A DNA stretch of 64,000 nt from an uncultured Oscillospiraceae bacterium (GCA_902492895.1 CABUNG010000002.1:1-64000); one strand, 5' to 3'; positions 7,428 through 15,365 are shown, counted from the stretch's first letter. Notes: a model not told the origin generated them from the letters alone. A program made the numbers and translations.

Positions 7428-8597
7428 CAGGAAGCCTTCAAATAAAAGGAAACATCTACTACGCCGTGCTCAACATTCCGGACGATGCCGGCAAGCCGCA
7501 TCCCAAATGGATCAGCCTGAAGCTCCCGGTGGACAAGGTGAAAAAGCGGGAGGCGCAAAAAGTTTTCCGCGACCTGCTGAAACAATACGAGGACAGCCAG
7601 GTGGCCTATGCCAAAGACGTGCTGTTTGCGGACTGGCTGCAGCAGTGGCTGGAACAGATGCAGTACACCGTGGAACGCTCCACGTGGGATTCCTACAAGG
7701 TGTTTGCCGAGCGGCATATCCTGCCCTATTTCGAGCCGCAAAAAGTCACGCTCATGGGCCCTGACGCCGCAGATGCTGCAGCGGTATTACAACGCCATGG
7801 TGAAGAACGGGCGGCTAGACGGCCGGGGCGGGCTATCCGCCAACACGGTCAAAAAGCACCACGTCGTCATCCACAGCGCCCTCAAAGACGCCGTGCGCAA
7901 AAATCTCATCCCCTACAACCCGGCGGAACGGGTGACCCTGCCCAAAGTACAGCGGTACGTCGGAAGCTACTACAACGCGGAGCAGGCGGCGGCGCTCATC
8001 GAGGCGATACGGGGCGACCCGTTCGAACCGGTCATTCTGCTGACCCTGTTCTACGGCCTACGCCGCTCCGAGGTGTTGGGGCTGAAATGGTCGGCGGTGG
8101 ACTTTGAGGAGGGGCGCCTCCATATCCAGAGCACAGTGGTACAGTCAAAGGTTGTCGTGGAAAAGGAGCGCACCAAAAACCAGAAGAGCCGCCGCACCTT
8201 GCCGCTGATCCCCGAGATGGAAGACTATCTCCGCCGCCTCCGGCAGGAGCAGCGGGAAAACCAGATTCTCATGGGGCCAGGCTATGTGCGCAATGATTTC
8301 GTCTGCAAGTGGCCGGATGGAACACCCTTTCGTCCCGATGTGGTGTCCCGGGGGTTCCGGCGACTTCTGAAACGGCACGGCCTGCCGGATATCCGGTTCC
8401 ACGATCTGCGCCACTCCTGCGCCAGCCTGCTGCTCGCCAAGGGCTTCCAGCTTAAAGAGATCAGCGAATGGCTAGGGCACAGTGACATCGGCACGACCGG
8501 AAATATTTACGGGCATCTGGAATATCAATCCAAGATGCGGCTGGCGGACGGCATGGGAGAGCTTCTTCATATGAAGAGCGTTTCGGGCGATAAATAG
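7424..8597 (+). pseudogene. Site-specific tyrosine integrase with a single-base frameshift
   Basis: Two overlapping frames together encode a typical Tn916/phage-type integrase of about 390 residues. The first part (7424 to about 7757) has the arm-binding domain and the beginning of the core-binding domain. The rest (about 7758-8597) continues with LTPQMLQRYYNAMV and the catalytic domain, with YGLRRSEVLGLKW, HDLRHS, WLGHSD and NIYGH. The frames join at the ATGGGCCC at 7754-7761. Removing one G from the GGG would restore a continuous protein (LMALTPQM). The nucleophilic tyrosine and the rest of the catalytic core are intact. Possible explanations are a real inactivating mutation, a sequencing or assembly error, or less likely a programmed shift. 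Its position beside the tRNA suggests it is the integrase for that site. Confidence 0.85.
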
Positions 8598-8635
8598 CCG
8601 GGGGTATCCCACTCTTAGAAAAAGTCTTAGAAGTT

Positions 8636-8669
8636 CGGGGTATATCGCCGTTTTCGGCGGCATACCCCG
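8636..8669. other. Strong hairpin after the integrase, no T-tract
   Basis: CGGGGTAT...CGCCG-TTTT-CGGCG...ATACCCCG forms a nearly continuous stem of more than 12 bp, 40 bases after the integrase stop. It lacks a following T-run on either strand. It may protect the integrase mRNA end, or be a structural feature near the element's end. Confidence 0.5.
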
Positions 8670-8675
8670 ACCAAG

Positions 8676-8721
8676 GCAAAAAAGAAAGAAACCGCATAAA
8701 CACTAGGTTTACACGGTTTCT
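8676..8721 (-). terminator. Terminator downstream of tRNA-Arg
   Basis: Reading leftward from the tRNA, AGAAACCG (8721-8714) and CGGTTTCT (8694-8687) form the base of a stem that extends through a partly paired GTAAACC/TTTAT segment. It is followed by TTCTTTTTTGCC. The hairpin starts 5 nt after the tRNA CCA end. Confidence 0.75.
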
Positions 8722-8726
8722 GACAT

Positions 8727-8803
8727 TGGCCCGCCCGGAGGGATTCGAACCCCCGGCCTTTGGAATCGGAATCCACTGCGATATCCAGCTTCGCCACGGG
8801 CGG
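8727..8803 (-). tRNA. tRNA-Arg (anticodon CCG), CCA encoded
   Basis: The minus strand folds into a cloverleaf: acceptor CCGCCCG/CGGGCGG, D-stem GCGA/TCGC, anticodon loop TTCCGAT with CCG at positions 34-36, T-loop TTCGAAT closed by a 5-bp stem containing one G-T pair, discriminator G, and genomic CCA. The anticodon stem GTGGA/TCCAA has a G-A mismatch at its outer pair (27-43). The 3' end faces the integrase, and the gene remains complete. It reads CGG codons, which are frequent in this GC-rich genome. Confidence 0.92.
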
Positions 8804-8837
8804 ATATTTTATGCCCCGCGTTCCGCAGAGCAATAGT

Positions 8838-8866
8838 ATTTTACACCGTCCGCGCCATTTCTGCAA
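8838..8866 (-). promoter_or_regulatory. Promoter of tRNA-Arg
   Basis: On the minus strand, TTGCAG (8866-8861) and TAAAAT (8843-8838) are spaced by 17 bases, about 35 bases before the mature tRNA 5' end. Confidence 0.7.
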
Positions 8867-9186
8867 CCCCTAAAATGCATTTTTCAAAAATTTTCCCGTT
8901 TGTCCGGCCGCCGCTGGCATATGACGGCCCGGATCGCGCCTTTATGATCGGATGACCGCGGAGTCCAACCGCCATCGGATGGGCATGGGAATACGGTATT
9001 CTTGGGTTCCGTTTTCGCGGATTCCGGGATATGGAGAACAGACGCGCAGCATCGGCTTTTCAGGGGAGGAAAGCCGATGCTTTTACATGGCATGAAAGCG
9101 GGGGCGGCCGGTTCCGGCCGCACCACCTGCGTGATTCGTGGGGGTTCGCTCCTGGCGGACGAACCCGTATGGGGACGCGAAAACGG
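8867..9186. other. Gap between tRNA-Arg and the S1-domain gene
   Basis: No credible gene was found. It contains a perfect 11-bp hairpin (GCATCGGCTTT at 9049-9059 with AAAGCCGATGC at 9070-9080) followed by TTTT, a possible rightward terminator with GGGGAGG in its loop. An 18-nt GC palindrome (GCGGCCGGTTCCGGCCGC) lies near 9106. A 59-codon frame from the ATG at 9077 to 9256 has GGGAGG upstream, but its start is inside the hairpin, its protein is not recognisable and it overlaps the S1 gene. Confidence 0.4.
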
Positions 9187-10146
9187 TTATATGTTCAGCA
9201 CACAGTCGGGTTCAAAAACCGATTCCACCCGTTTGCCGCAGCCGGGAGGGGAGTAGACCCAGCGGTCGATGTGCCCTTTGGTTAGAAAGTAACGGGGGGA
9301 AGCCGGGGGAAGAGGCGCCGCGTCCTGGGCGTCGATCAGAATGAGCTTGAGTTTCATTTTTTCCGGGAGAATGCTTTTGATATATACGCCCGCGTGCTGC
9401 CCGACCTTGACCCCCTCGCGGGGTTCGGCCAATCCCGCAAGATTGGGGGTGAGTTCGACGAAGATGCCGTAATCCTCCACCGAGCGTACCACGCCCGCGA
9501 CGGTTTCCCCCTGCGAAAAGAGCGCCGCATTTTCCTCCCAGGTGCCGAGCAGCTCCCGCTGGGAGAGGCAGACCCGTTCCCCTTCCATCGAGGATATCAC
9601 CGCGAAAATGTCCATGCCGGGGCTCAGCCGGTCGGAGGGATGAGCGATCCGGCTGACTGAGATGCTCGCAATGGGGAGCAGGGCGGGCAGCCCGCATCCG
9701 ATATCGCAGAAAGCGCCGAACGTTTCGAGCCGGGTCACCCGCGCGGACACGATGTCTCCCGGGACGAGGGACTGGACATACTCATACCGGCATTTTTCCT
9801 GGGCCGCGCGGCGGGACAGGACGGCGCGGCGGGTGCCGTCCGGCAGGTATTCGAATCCCTGTACCAGGAAGCTGACCGGTTTGCTCACCCTGGAAATCAG
9901 AGCGATATCCCGGGTGGTGCCCTCCGCGATGCCGATGGCCCCTTCCATATACGGGATGATGCCCTCCATGCAGGGCATTTCCACATGCAGATTGTGCTCC
10001 GCGTCGCATAATACGGCCCGTGCTTCGACGACCCGCCCTTCCATCGAGGCCTCCGCGAGTGCCGACGGAGACTGGATGAGCCGCTGATTGTCCGGGGTAT
10101 CGATCAATGCCCCCTCAGGAAAAAATCGGTTCATTTCAACAGCCAT
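9187..10146 (-). CDS. S1 RNA-binding domain protein (short RpsA-like)
   Basis: A roughly 319-residue cytoplasmic protein with two to three S1-type OB-fold repeats, for example GDIVSARVTRLETFGAFCDIG followed by a repeat containing GETVAGVVRSVEDYGIFVELTP. The N-terminal half (EGRVVEARAVLCDAEHNLHVEM) resembles the first, degenerate domain of Clostridial short S1-like proteins. These bind RNA and are often annotated as ribosomal protein S1 homologues, but they are shorter than the 4-6 repeat RpsA. Starts at 10146 (AAAGGA directly adjacent) and 10134 (12 nt from AAAGGA) are both possible. The gene is alone, divergent from the ROK gene. A role in translation or RNA turnover is family-based. Confidence 0.8.
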   Translation of the reverse strand: MAVEMNRFFPEGALIDTPDNQRLIQSPSALAEASMEGRVVEARAVLCDAEHNLHVEMPCMEGIIPYMEGAIGIAEGTTRDIALISRVSKPVSFLVQGFEYLPDGTRRAVLSRRAAQEKCRYEYVQSLVPGDIVSARVTRLETFGAFCDIGCGLPALLPIASISVSRIAHPSDRLSPGMDIFAVISSMEGERVCLSQRELLGTWEENAALFSQGETVAGVVRSVEDYGIFVELTPNLAGLAEPREGVKVGQHAGVYIKSILPEKMKLKLILIDAQDAAPLPPASPRYFLTKGHIDRWVYSPPGCGKRVESVFEPDCVLNI

Positions 10147-10302
10147 TCCTTTCAAACAATTTTGTCCTCGCAGCAATATATGCAAAGCCGGACGGCGGCA
10201 TACCAAATATTTGAAAGGATGGATCGTTTTGGACGGGCGGACTGTCGGGTTGCACAATCGGACGGAAAATTTGACTTAGGGGTCAATCCCCGAATGAACG
10301 CC

Positions 10303-10330
10303 TTGCATTTTACAGGGGCTCTGGTATAGT
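10303..10330 (+). promoter_or_regulatory. Promoter of the ROK-family gene
   Basis: TTGCAT and TATAGT are separated by 16 bases with a TG extension one base before the -10, about 50 bases before the ATG at 10379. An imperfect dyad TTGACT-TAGG-GGTCAA lies just upstream (10271-10286) and could be an operator. Confidence 0.65.
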
Positions 10331-10378
10331 GTAATTGGTAGAAAGTTCGAATTTCGACATGATAAGGAGCGAAACGGC

Positions 10379-11764
10379 ATGAAGCTGTATGGACTCGATA
10401 TACCGGTGAAAAATCTTCCGGTTTTGGATACGGGCTATGTTCCTATGGCGGCGTTCTGCCGCGCATTTGACAAATCGGCGGCCGGCGGCAAGGACATCGC
10501 CGTAGCCGTGGAGCGCAACCAGGGGCAGATGGCGGTGCGGCGCTTCCGCATCCACGGCACCCCCGCGATGGCGGAGGCGGACCGGGTGTATGTGGACCGC
10601 ACGGTGAAAATGCTCCTGTGGGCTTATGGCGGATACAAGGTATTTATCTGCGGCGACGACGGGATGGCTAGGGTCATAAAAGAGGCATATCAGCCCGGCG
10701 GATCCCGGGAATTTGACGCGGATTTCATGAGCCGCGTGTATGAGAAGCCCTTTGAAGTGGAGGCTCTTCCGCTGGACAAAACCCCGGCGGAGAAAACGCT
10801 GGCCCAGTCGGTCGGCCGTCATCTCGAAGGCTGCCGCATCGGCTTTGACGCGGGCGGCAGCGACCGGAAAGTCTCGGCTGTGGTCGACGGCGTGCCGGTC
10901 TATTCCGAAGAGGTCGTCTGGTTCCCCAAGACCAATGAGGACCCCGATTATCACTATCAGGGCATCCTGGATGCCTTCCGTTCCGCGGCGGAGAAAATGC
11001 CGCGCGTGGATGCCATCGGCGTTTCCTCGGCCGGCATTTACGTGGACAACCGCGCCATGGTTGCGTCCTTGTTCTTGAAAGTGCCGCGGGATCTGTTCGA
11101 TCAGAAGGTCAAGGATATTTACATACGCGCCGCGAAAGAGCTGGGGGATATTCCCCTTGAAGTGGCGAACGACGGGGATGTCACCGCGCTGGCCGGGGCC
11201 ATGAGCCTGGAGGAAAACCGGGTGCTCGGCATTGCCATGGGTACCTCTGAGGCGGCCGGGTACGTGGATACGGACGGCAACATCACCGGCTGGCTCAACG
11301 AGCTCGCCTTTGCGCCTGTCGATCTCCAGGCGGACGCGATGGTGGACGAATGGTCGGGCGACAAGGGCTGCGGCGTTAAGTACTTCTCGCAGGACAGCGT
11401 CATCAAGCTGGCGCCCCGGGCGGGGATCACGCTCGACGAGAGCCTGTCTCCGGCGGAGAAACTCAAGGTGGTCCAGAAAGAGATGGAGACGGGCAGCGAA
11501 TCCGCCCGGGATATCTATCGCTCCATCGGTGTGTATCTCGGACACGCGCTGGCCTATTATGCCATGTACTATTCCATCGCCCATGTCCTGCTGCTCGGCC
11601 GTGTGATGTCGGGCGAGGGCGGCGATCTCGTGATTGCGGAAGCCCGCCGGGTCCTCGATGAGGAATATCCCGAGTGCGCGGCCATGGCCCTTCATCTGCC
11701 GGATGAAAAGATCCGCCGGGTCGGCCAGTCGGTCGCCGCGGCGAGCCTGCCGCAGATCGGTTGA
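10379..11764 (+). CDS. ROK-family protein (sugar kinase-like ATPase fold)
   Basis: A 461-residue protein. From about residue 150 it shows the actin-like ATPase fold of ROK proteins: a phosphate-1 segment (IGFDAGGSDRKVSAVVDG), a phosphate-2 region (VANDGDVTALAGAM), an adenosine-like segment (GIAMGTSEAAGYVD) and a C-terminal part. The first 150 residues are an additional domain, without an HTH motif, that I do not recognise. ROK members are glucokinase-type sugar kinases or repressors; the absence of an HTH argues for a kinase-like or sensor role. The usual zinc-binding CxCGxxGC motif is not evident. It is monocistronic, with its own promoter and a strong terminator after it. Substrate unknown. 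Confidence 0.75.
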   Translation: MKLYGLDIPVKNLPVLDTGYVPMAAFCRAFDKSAAGGKDIAVAVERNQGQMAVRRFRIHGTPAMAEADRVYVDRTVKMLLWAYGGYKVFICGDDGMARVIKEAYQPGGSREFDADFMSRVYEKPFEVEALPLDKTPAEKTLAQSVGRHLEGCRIGFDAGGSDRKVSAVVDGVPVYSEEVVWFPKTNEDPDYHYQGILDAFRSAAEKMPRVDAIGVSSAGIYVDNRAMVASLFLKVPRDLFDQKVKDIYIRAAKELGDIPLEVANDGDVTALAGAMSLEENRVLGIAMGTSEAAGYVDTDGNITGWLNELAFAPVDLQADAMVDEWSGDKGCGVKYFSQDSVIKLAPRAGITLDESLSPAEKLKVVQKEMETGSESARDIYRSIGVYLGHALAYYAMYYSIAHVLLLGRVMSGEGGDLVIAEARRVLDEEYPECAAMALHLPDEKIRRVGQSVAAASLPQIG

Positions 11765-11835
11765 TTTTTATCCGCGTGGGGCCTCCCACATCCCCGCGCC
11801 TTGAACAGCCTCCCACAAGGCTGCCTTTCCCACAA

Positions 11836-11872
11836 GCAAAAAGCCTTCACCGCATCGGTGAAGGCTTTTTGC
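11836..11872 (+). terminator. Terminator of the ROK gene
   Basis: A perfect 17-bp stem (GCAAAAAGCCTTCACCG with its complement) has a 3-nt loop, and its descending arm contains CTTTTTGC. It is symmetrical, so it could act in both directions. Confidence 0.85.
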
Positions 11873-12120
11873 TGTCTTATGATGGCAGTTGGCGGCCGAC
11901 GGGCAAAGCCGCCTTTACAAGCCGTTCTCGCGGCTGTATACTGGGTTATACAAACGAAGGGGCGCGACAGGGGTTATCGCAGTGGGAGCGGTGAGCAGGG
12001 TGAAGGAGCTCTCCATTCGGAAACCGCCGTCGGCAGTGCCGTTTTCAGGCATGGCGCCCGCATTTCCGGGACAGACTAACATGCGGCGGAAACGCTTTGA
12101 AACAGAAAGGGGATGACCCG
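11873..12120. promoter_or_regulatory. Gap upstream of the SanA-like gene with a TGTATA dyad
   Basis: No gene is seen in the 11765-12120 interval besides the terminator. At 11935-11952 TGTATA and TATACA form a perfect inverted repeat with a 6-nt centre, which could be an operator or part of a promoter for the following gene. I see no consensus -35/-10 pair. Confidence 0.3.
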
Positions 12121-12711
12121 ATGAAAACTGGCACAAAGGCTTTTCTGACGATCGGCGGCGCCTTGGCTGCCTCAGCGGCGGCTCTGAACGCCTGCGTCGC
12201 CGCCGATGCGGCGCCGTATATCCGGACGGCGGAGGAGACAGCCGGACGGGACGCCGATGCCATTTTGGTATTGGGAGCGGGGATAAGGCCGGACGGAAGC
12301 CTGTCCGACATGCTTGCCGACCGCATGGAGGTGGCTGTCGGGTTATACCGCCGGGGCGCGGGCCGTAAACTGCTGCTCAGCGGGGACAGCCGCCCGGGAT
12401 ACGATGAGCCGGAGGCCATGCGCCGCGCGGCCAGGCGTGCGGGGGTGCCCGGCGAGGCGATTCTGCTGGACAGGAGAGGGGTATCGACCTCCGCCTCGGT
12501 TTTTCGGGCCAGGGTGATGTTTGGATGCCGCTCCCTTATGATCGTCACCCAGGAGTATCATCTTTACCGCGCCCTGTTCCTCGCCCGGAACGAAGGGCTG
12601 TCCGCCGTCGGGGTATCCGCCGACCTGCGGCCCTACCGGTCCCGCAGAAAGCAGGCGGTCCGGGAATTCCTGGCCCGCTGCAAGGATGCTGTGAAGACCT
12701 TGGGAATGTGA
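12121..12711 (+). CDS. SanA/YdcF-like DUF218 protein
   Basis: A 196-residue protein. It has an N-terminal hydrophobic segment (AFLTIGGALAASAAALNACVAA, about residues 7-28) that could be a membrane anchor, then a DUF218 fold: DAILVLGAGIRPDGSLSDML, RKLLLSGDSRPGYDEP and SLMIVTQEYHLYRALF. The same signatures occur in SanA and ElyC, envelope proteins linked to cell-wall integrity and vancomycin exclusion at high temperature. AAAGGGG lies 9 nt before the ATG at 12121, so I reject an in-frame ATG further upstream at 12097. It is convergent with the Crp/Fnr gene. The precise substrate of this family is unknown. Confidence 0.82.
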   Translation: MKTGTKAFLTIGGALAASAAALNACVAADAAPYIRTAEETAGRDADAILVLGAGIRPDGSLSDMLADRMEVAVGLYRRGAGRKLLLSGDSRPGYDEPEAMRRAARRAGVPGEAILLDRRGVSTSASVFRARVMFGCRSLMIVTQEYHLYRALFLARNEGLSAVGVSADLRPYRSRRKQAVREFLARCKDAVKTLGM

Positions 12712-12726
12712 GAGGCCCGGAACGGG

Positions 12727-13386
12727 TTACCGCAGCCGGAACGTGTTCTGTTCCACTTCCAGTATCCCATCCCGCTTCATGCGGGCCAGCTCCCGCGACA
12801 GGGCGCTGCGGTCCACGTGAAGATAAGCCGCCAGCATGGCACGGTTGAGGGGGATGGTGAAGGATTCTCCGGGACAGTGCTGCTGAAACCGGCCGAGATA
12901 GGCGAGCACCTTGCTGCGGACCGAGGGACGGATCAGACAGTCGTTCCGGTCGTGGAGCAGCAGCGCTTTTTCTGCGATGACGGCGAGCAGGTTGCGGATG
13001 AGGCGGTCATGTGCCTCGCAGGCCTTCCCGCATCGCGCGGCAACCCGATCATAGGGAAGAAAGAGCACCGAAAGCGCGGTCAGCGCCTCCACGGTCACAG
13101 GACTTTTCCGGCCCGGGGAGGCGGCCAGCAGCACCCCGATCACGCTTCCTTGTCTGAGCAGGCTGATCATAGTGCTGCCGCCGTCCGGCTCGTGCTTGAG
13201 GGTACGGGCCCTTCCGGACAGGACGAGGCCGATCCGGACGGTCGTTTCGCCTTCCCGCAGAACCGTTTCTCCTTTTGCATAGGATGCGGTCCGCGCGCCC
13301 AGACAGGTGAACAGATCCGCCTGCGCCTCCCTCCCGATCCCCTCTAAAAGCGGGGTGGGGACGATGTTCTCCGGACTCGTTCTCAT
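12727..13386 (-). CDS. Crp/Fnr-family transcriptional regulator
   Basis: A 219-residue regulator. An N-terminal cyclic-nucleotide-binding-like beta-barrel (YAKGETVLREGETTVRIGLVLSGRA..., about 35-120) is followed by a dimerisation helix and a C-terminal winged HTH (AMLAAYLHVDRSALSRELARMKRDGILEVEQNTFRLR). It has no N-terminal FNR-type cysteine cluster, so an oxygen-sensing iron-sulfur centre is unlikely; the ligand is unknown. A much longer open frame continues upstream, but it is antisense to the ECF gene. The ATG at 13386 has a GGAGAGAGGG leader. It is divergent from the ECF S-component gene, and two perfect palindromes in the shared 109-bp promoter region suggest that it regulates both genes. 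Confidence 0.88.
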   Translation of the reverse strand: MRTSPENIVPTPLLEGIGREAQADLFTCLGARTASYAKGETVLREGETTVRIGLVLSGRARTLKHEPDGGSTMISLLRQGSVIGVLLAASPGRKSPVTVEALTALSVLFLPYDRVAARCGKACEAHDRLIRNLLAVIAEKALLLHDRNDCLIRPSVRSKVLAYLGRFQQHCPGESFTIPLNRAMLAAYLHVDRSALSRELARMKRDGILEVEQNTFRLR

Positions 13387-13406
13387 AATTGTGCCCTCTC
13401 TCCGTT

Positions 13407-13424
13407 CGGTTGCCGCGGCAACCG
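13407..13424. promoter_or_regulatory. 18-bp perfect palindrome in the Crp/Fnr-ECF promoter region
   Basis: CGGTTGCCGCGGCAACCG reads identically on both strands. It lies 20 bases before the Crp/Fnr start and 70 bases before the ECF gene, and is a candidate operator. Confidence 0.5.
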
Positions 13425-13437
13425 CTTTTCTCCCTTG

Positions 13438-13452
13438 TATTGTAGTACAATA
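13438..13452. promoter_or_regulatory. Crp/Fnr-like operator candidate
   Basis: TATTGTA-G-TACAATA is a perfect dyad of 7-bp arms round one base, midway between two divergent genes. The spacing and arm length fit a winged-HTH dimer of the Crp/Fnr type. TACAAT could also serve as a -10 for the ECF gene. Confidence 0.5.
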
Positions 13453-13495
13453 CCATCGTCGGGACAAGATCCCGCGCAAAAAAGGGAGGGATTGG

Positions 13496-14044
13496 ATGAA
13501 AAATAAGGCGTTATGGACGGCGCAGACGGCGATGTGCCTGGCTCTTTTGACCGCGGCACAGGCGCTTTCGGGTCCGCTTGGGCAGTTGGTGACCGGCTCG
13601 CTGGTCAATGCCATTCTGATTGTTTCGGTTTTGGCAGGAGGGGGCTGGTCGGGTGCTGCAGTCGGCAGCCTCTCTCCGGTGCTGGCGTTTATGCTTGGCA
13701 TCGGCCCGGCCCTCCCGCCGGTCATTCCCTTCGTCATTGCCGGCAATCTGGCGCTTGTGATCGTGTGGCGATGGGTCGGAGGGCAGGAGGGCCGATGGCC
13801 CCGCCTGCTCGCTGCCGTTGTAGCCGCGGCCGCTGCGAAATGCCTGGTTCTGTATCTGGGGGTGGTCCGCCTCTGCCTCCCCATGCTGGAGCTGCCGGAG
13901 AAGCAGCGGCTGCTTCTGTCCGCGATGTTTTCCCTGCCGCAGCTGTTCACCGCTCTTGCGGGCGGAGGCTTGGCCATGCTGCTGGCGCCCCCGCTGCGGC
14001 GGATGCGCTTGGTATCGCGGGGAATGCCGGCTGACAAGCCGTGA
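13496..14044 (+). CDS. ECF transporter S-component-like membrane protein
   Basis: A 182-residue integral membrane protein with about five to six hydrophobic helices, starting with MKNKALWTAQTAMCLALLTAAQAL. LGQLVTGSLVNAILI and the AAVGSLSPVLAFMLGIGP loop resemble ECF-type vitamin or small-solute binding subunits. These load a shared energising module (EcfA, EcfA', EcfT) that is encoded elsewhere. GGGAGG lies 5 nt before the ATG at 13496. It is divergent from a Crp/Fnr regulator. Substrate not deducible from sequence; a general small membrane protein is the alternative. Confidence 0.6.
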   Translation: MKNKALWTAQTAMCLALLTAAQALSGPLGQLVTGSLVNAILIVSVLAGGGWSGAAVGSLSPVLAFMLGIGPALPPVIPFVIAGNLALVIVWRWVGGQEGRWPRLLAAVVAAAAAKCLVLYLGVVRLCLPMLELPEKQRLLLSAMFSLPQLFTALAGGGLAMLLAPPLRRMRLVSRGMPADKP

Positions 14045-14111
14045 GGAGCCTGCCATGACGCTGATAAGCAAAAGAGGAGGGCGGCATTTCCGGCCGCACG
14101 ACAAGGCATAG

Positions 14112-14150
14112 AAAAACCGGCAGAACGCAAGCTGCATTCTGCCGGTTTTT
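14112..14150. terminator. Bidirectional terminator between the ECF gene and serA
   Basis: AAAAACCGGCAGAA and TTCTGCCGGTTTTT form a 14-bp stem with A- and T-tracts on both sides. It serves the rightward ECF gene and the leftward serA. Confidence 0.85.
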
Positions 14151-14170
14151 GTTATCTGTGGGGAGTCCGC

Positions 14171-15328
14171 TCAGATTTTCCGCAGACGGATCACGCCGTC
14201 GATGGCCCGGATCTTGTCGAGGCTGGATTCCGACAGATCGCCCACGACATCGAGGATGGTGTAGGCGTAGTCTTTCTTCGACCGGTTGGTCATGGTTTCG
14301 ATGTTGATGCCCTCGGAGGAGACGACACCGCTGATGCCCGTCAGCATGTTGGGAATGTTGCGATGCAGCACGCACAGGCGATGGTCGGTGGAACGGGGGA
14401 CATCGACCGACGGGAAGTTGACCGAATTGCGGATGGTGCCCTCTTCGAGGTAGGCTTTCATCTCGTCGACGGCCATCATAGCGCAGTTGTCCTCGCTCTC
14501 CGGGGTGGAGGCGCCGAGGTGGGGCAGGGCGATGACGCCCGGCACGCCGAGCATCTCATCGGTGGGGAAGTCGACGACGTAAGCGGCAACCTTGCCGGAG
14601 GCCAGGGCGTCCTTCATGTCGGCGGCGTTCACCAGTTCGGCCCGGGCGAAATTGAGAATCCGCACCCCGTCCTTCATCATGGCGAAGGAATCCGCGCAGA
14701 ACATCCCCTTGGTTTCGGGGGTCAGCGGGGTATGAACGGTGATATAATCGCATTCCGTGAAAATCTGCTCCCGGCTGACAGCATGCTTGACGCCGCGGGA
14801 CAGGCCCCACGCCGCGTCGACCGACAGGAACGGGTCGAAGCCGTAGACCTCCATGCCCAGGGAATGGGCGGCGTTCGCGACCAGCCCGCCGATGGCACCG
14901 AGGCCGATGACGCCGAGCTTTTTGCCTTTGATTTCAGGACCGGCAAATTGGGATTTGCCTTTTTCCACCAATTTGGTGACGTCGTCGCCCTGTCCCTTGA
15001 GGGTTTGGGCCCACGCGATGGCGTCGACCACTTTCCGGGAGGAAATCAGCATCCCGGCTATGATCAGTTCTTTGACGGCGTTGGCGTTGGCGCCGGGTGT
15101 GTTGAACACCACGACCCCGGCCTCGCTGCAGCGGTCGAGGGGGATATTGTTGACGCCGGCACCCGCGCGGGCGATGGCCAGCAGGGAATCCGGCAGCTCC
15201 ATCTCGTGCAGGGAAGCGGAACGCACCAGGATACCGGCGGGATCCGCCGCGTCGTCGGAAACCGTGTAGGCCGGGCCGAACCGTTCGAGGCCGCAGGCCG
15301 CGATTTTATTGAGAGTCTTGATCTGCAT
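14171..15328 (-). CDS. serA: D-3-phosphoglycerate dehydrogenase
   Basis: This enzyme oxidises 3-phosphoglycerate to 3-phosphohydroxypyruvate, the first step of serine synthesis. The 385-residue protein has the D-2-hydroxyacid dehydrogenase fold with the NAD-binding motif GLGAIGGLVAN, an R/E/H catalytic set in the family segments (LNFARAELV; LPHLGASTPESE), and a C-terminal ACT domain (MLTGISGVVSSEGINIETMTNRSKKDYAY) that usually mediates serine feedback. I chose the ATG at 15328 (MQIKTLNK), which has GGAAAGGA upstream, rather than a longer frame. It lies 37 bases after serC in one operon driven from the serC promoter. It belongs to the compact SerA type with the ACT domain directly after the catalytic core. 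Confidence 0.93.
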   Translation of the reverse strand: MQIKTLNKIAACGLERFGPAYTVSDDAADPAGILVRSASLHEMELPDSLLAIARAGAGVNNIPLDRCSEAGVVVFNTPGANANAVKELIIAGMLISSRKVVDAIAWAQTLKGQGDDVTKLVEKGKSQFAGPEIKGKKLGVIGLGAIGGLVANAAHSLGMEVYGFDPFLSVDAAWGLSRGVKHAVSREQIFTECDYITVHTPLTPETKGMFCADSFAMMKDGVRILNFARAELVNAADMKDALASGKVAAYVVDFPTDEMLGVPGVIALPHLGASTPESEDNCAMMAVDEMKAYLEEGTIRNSVNFPSVDVPRSTDHRLCVLHRNIPNMLTGISGVVSSEGINIETMTNRSKKDYAYTILDVVGDLSESSLDKIRAIDGVIRLRKI

Positions 15329-15365
15329 GGAATCATATCCTTTCCGGGCGTTTTGATGGGGTGAA

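Larger units (their letters stand above)
1..8729. mobile_element. End of an integrative element inserted at the 3' end of tRNA-Arg (other end outside window)
   Basis: A tyrosine integrase reads toward, and ends about 130 bases before, the 3' end of a convergent tRNA-Arg gene. This is the usual arrangement of ICEs, genomic islands and prophages that integrate into tRNA 3' ends. An excisionase-like HTH gene and a second tyrosine recombinase lie immediately upstream, and a type I restriction system lies beyond them. Base composition is uneven, with AT-rich stretches at 1.4-3.1 kb and 5.0-5.5 kb. No second copy of the tRNA 3' end is visible in the window, so the outer end and attachment core cannot be defined. 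That the hsd genes belong to the same element is inference. Confidence 0.6.

Noticed and set aside
7754..7761. Programmed ribosomal frameshifting in the integrase
   Set aside because: The GGGCCC context lacks a slippery heptamer and there is no obvious downstream pseudoknot; a point insertion or sequencing error is simpler.
9077..9256. A 59-codon frame upstream of the S1 gene
   Set aside because: Despite a GGGAGG, its start is sequestered in a hairpin, the protein is not recognisable and it overlaps the S1 gene 3' end.
12727..14130. A 467-codon version of the Crp/Fnr gene
   Set aside because: The upstream part is antisense to the ECF gene; an ATG with a good leader at 13386 begins the regulator fold.
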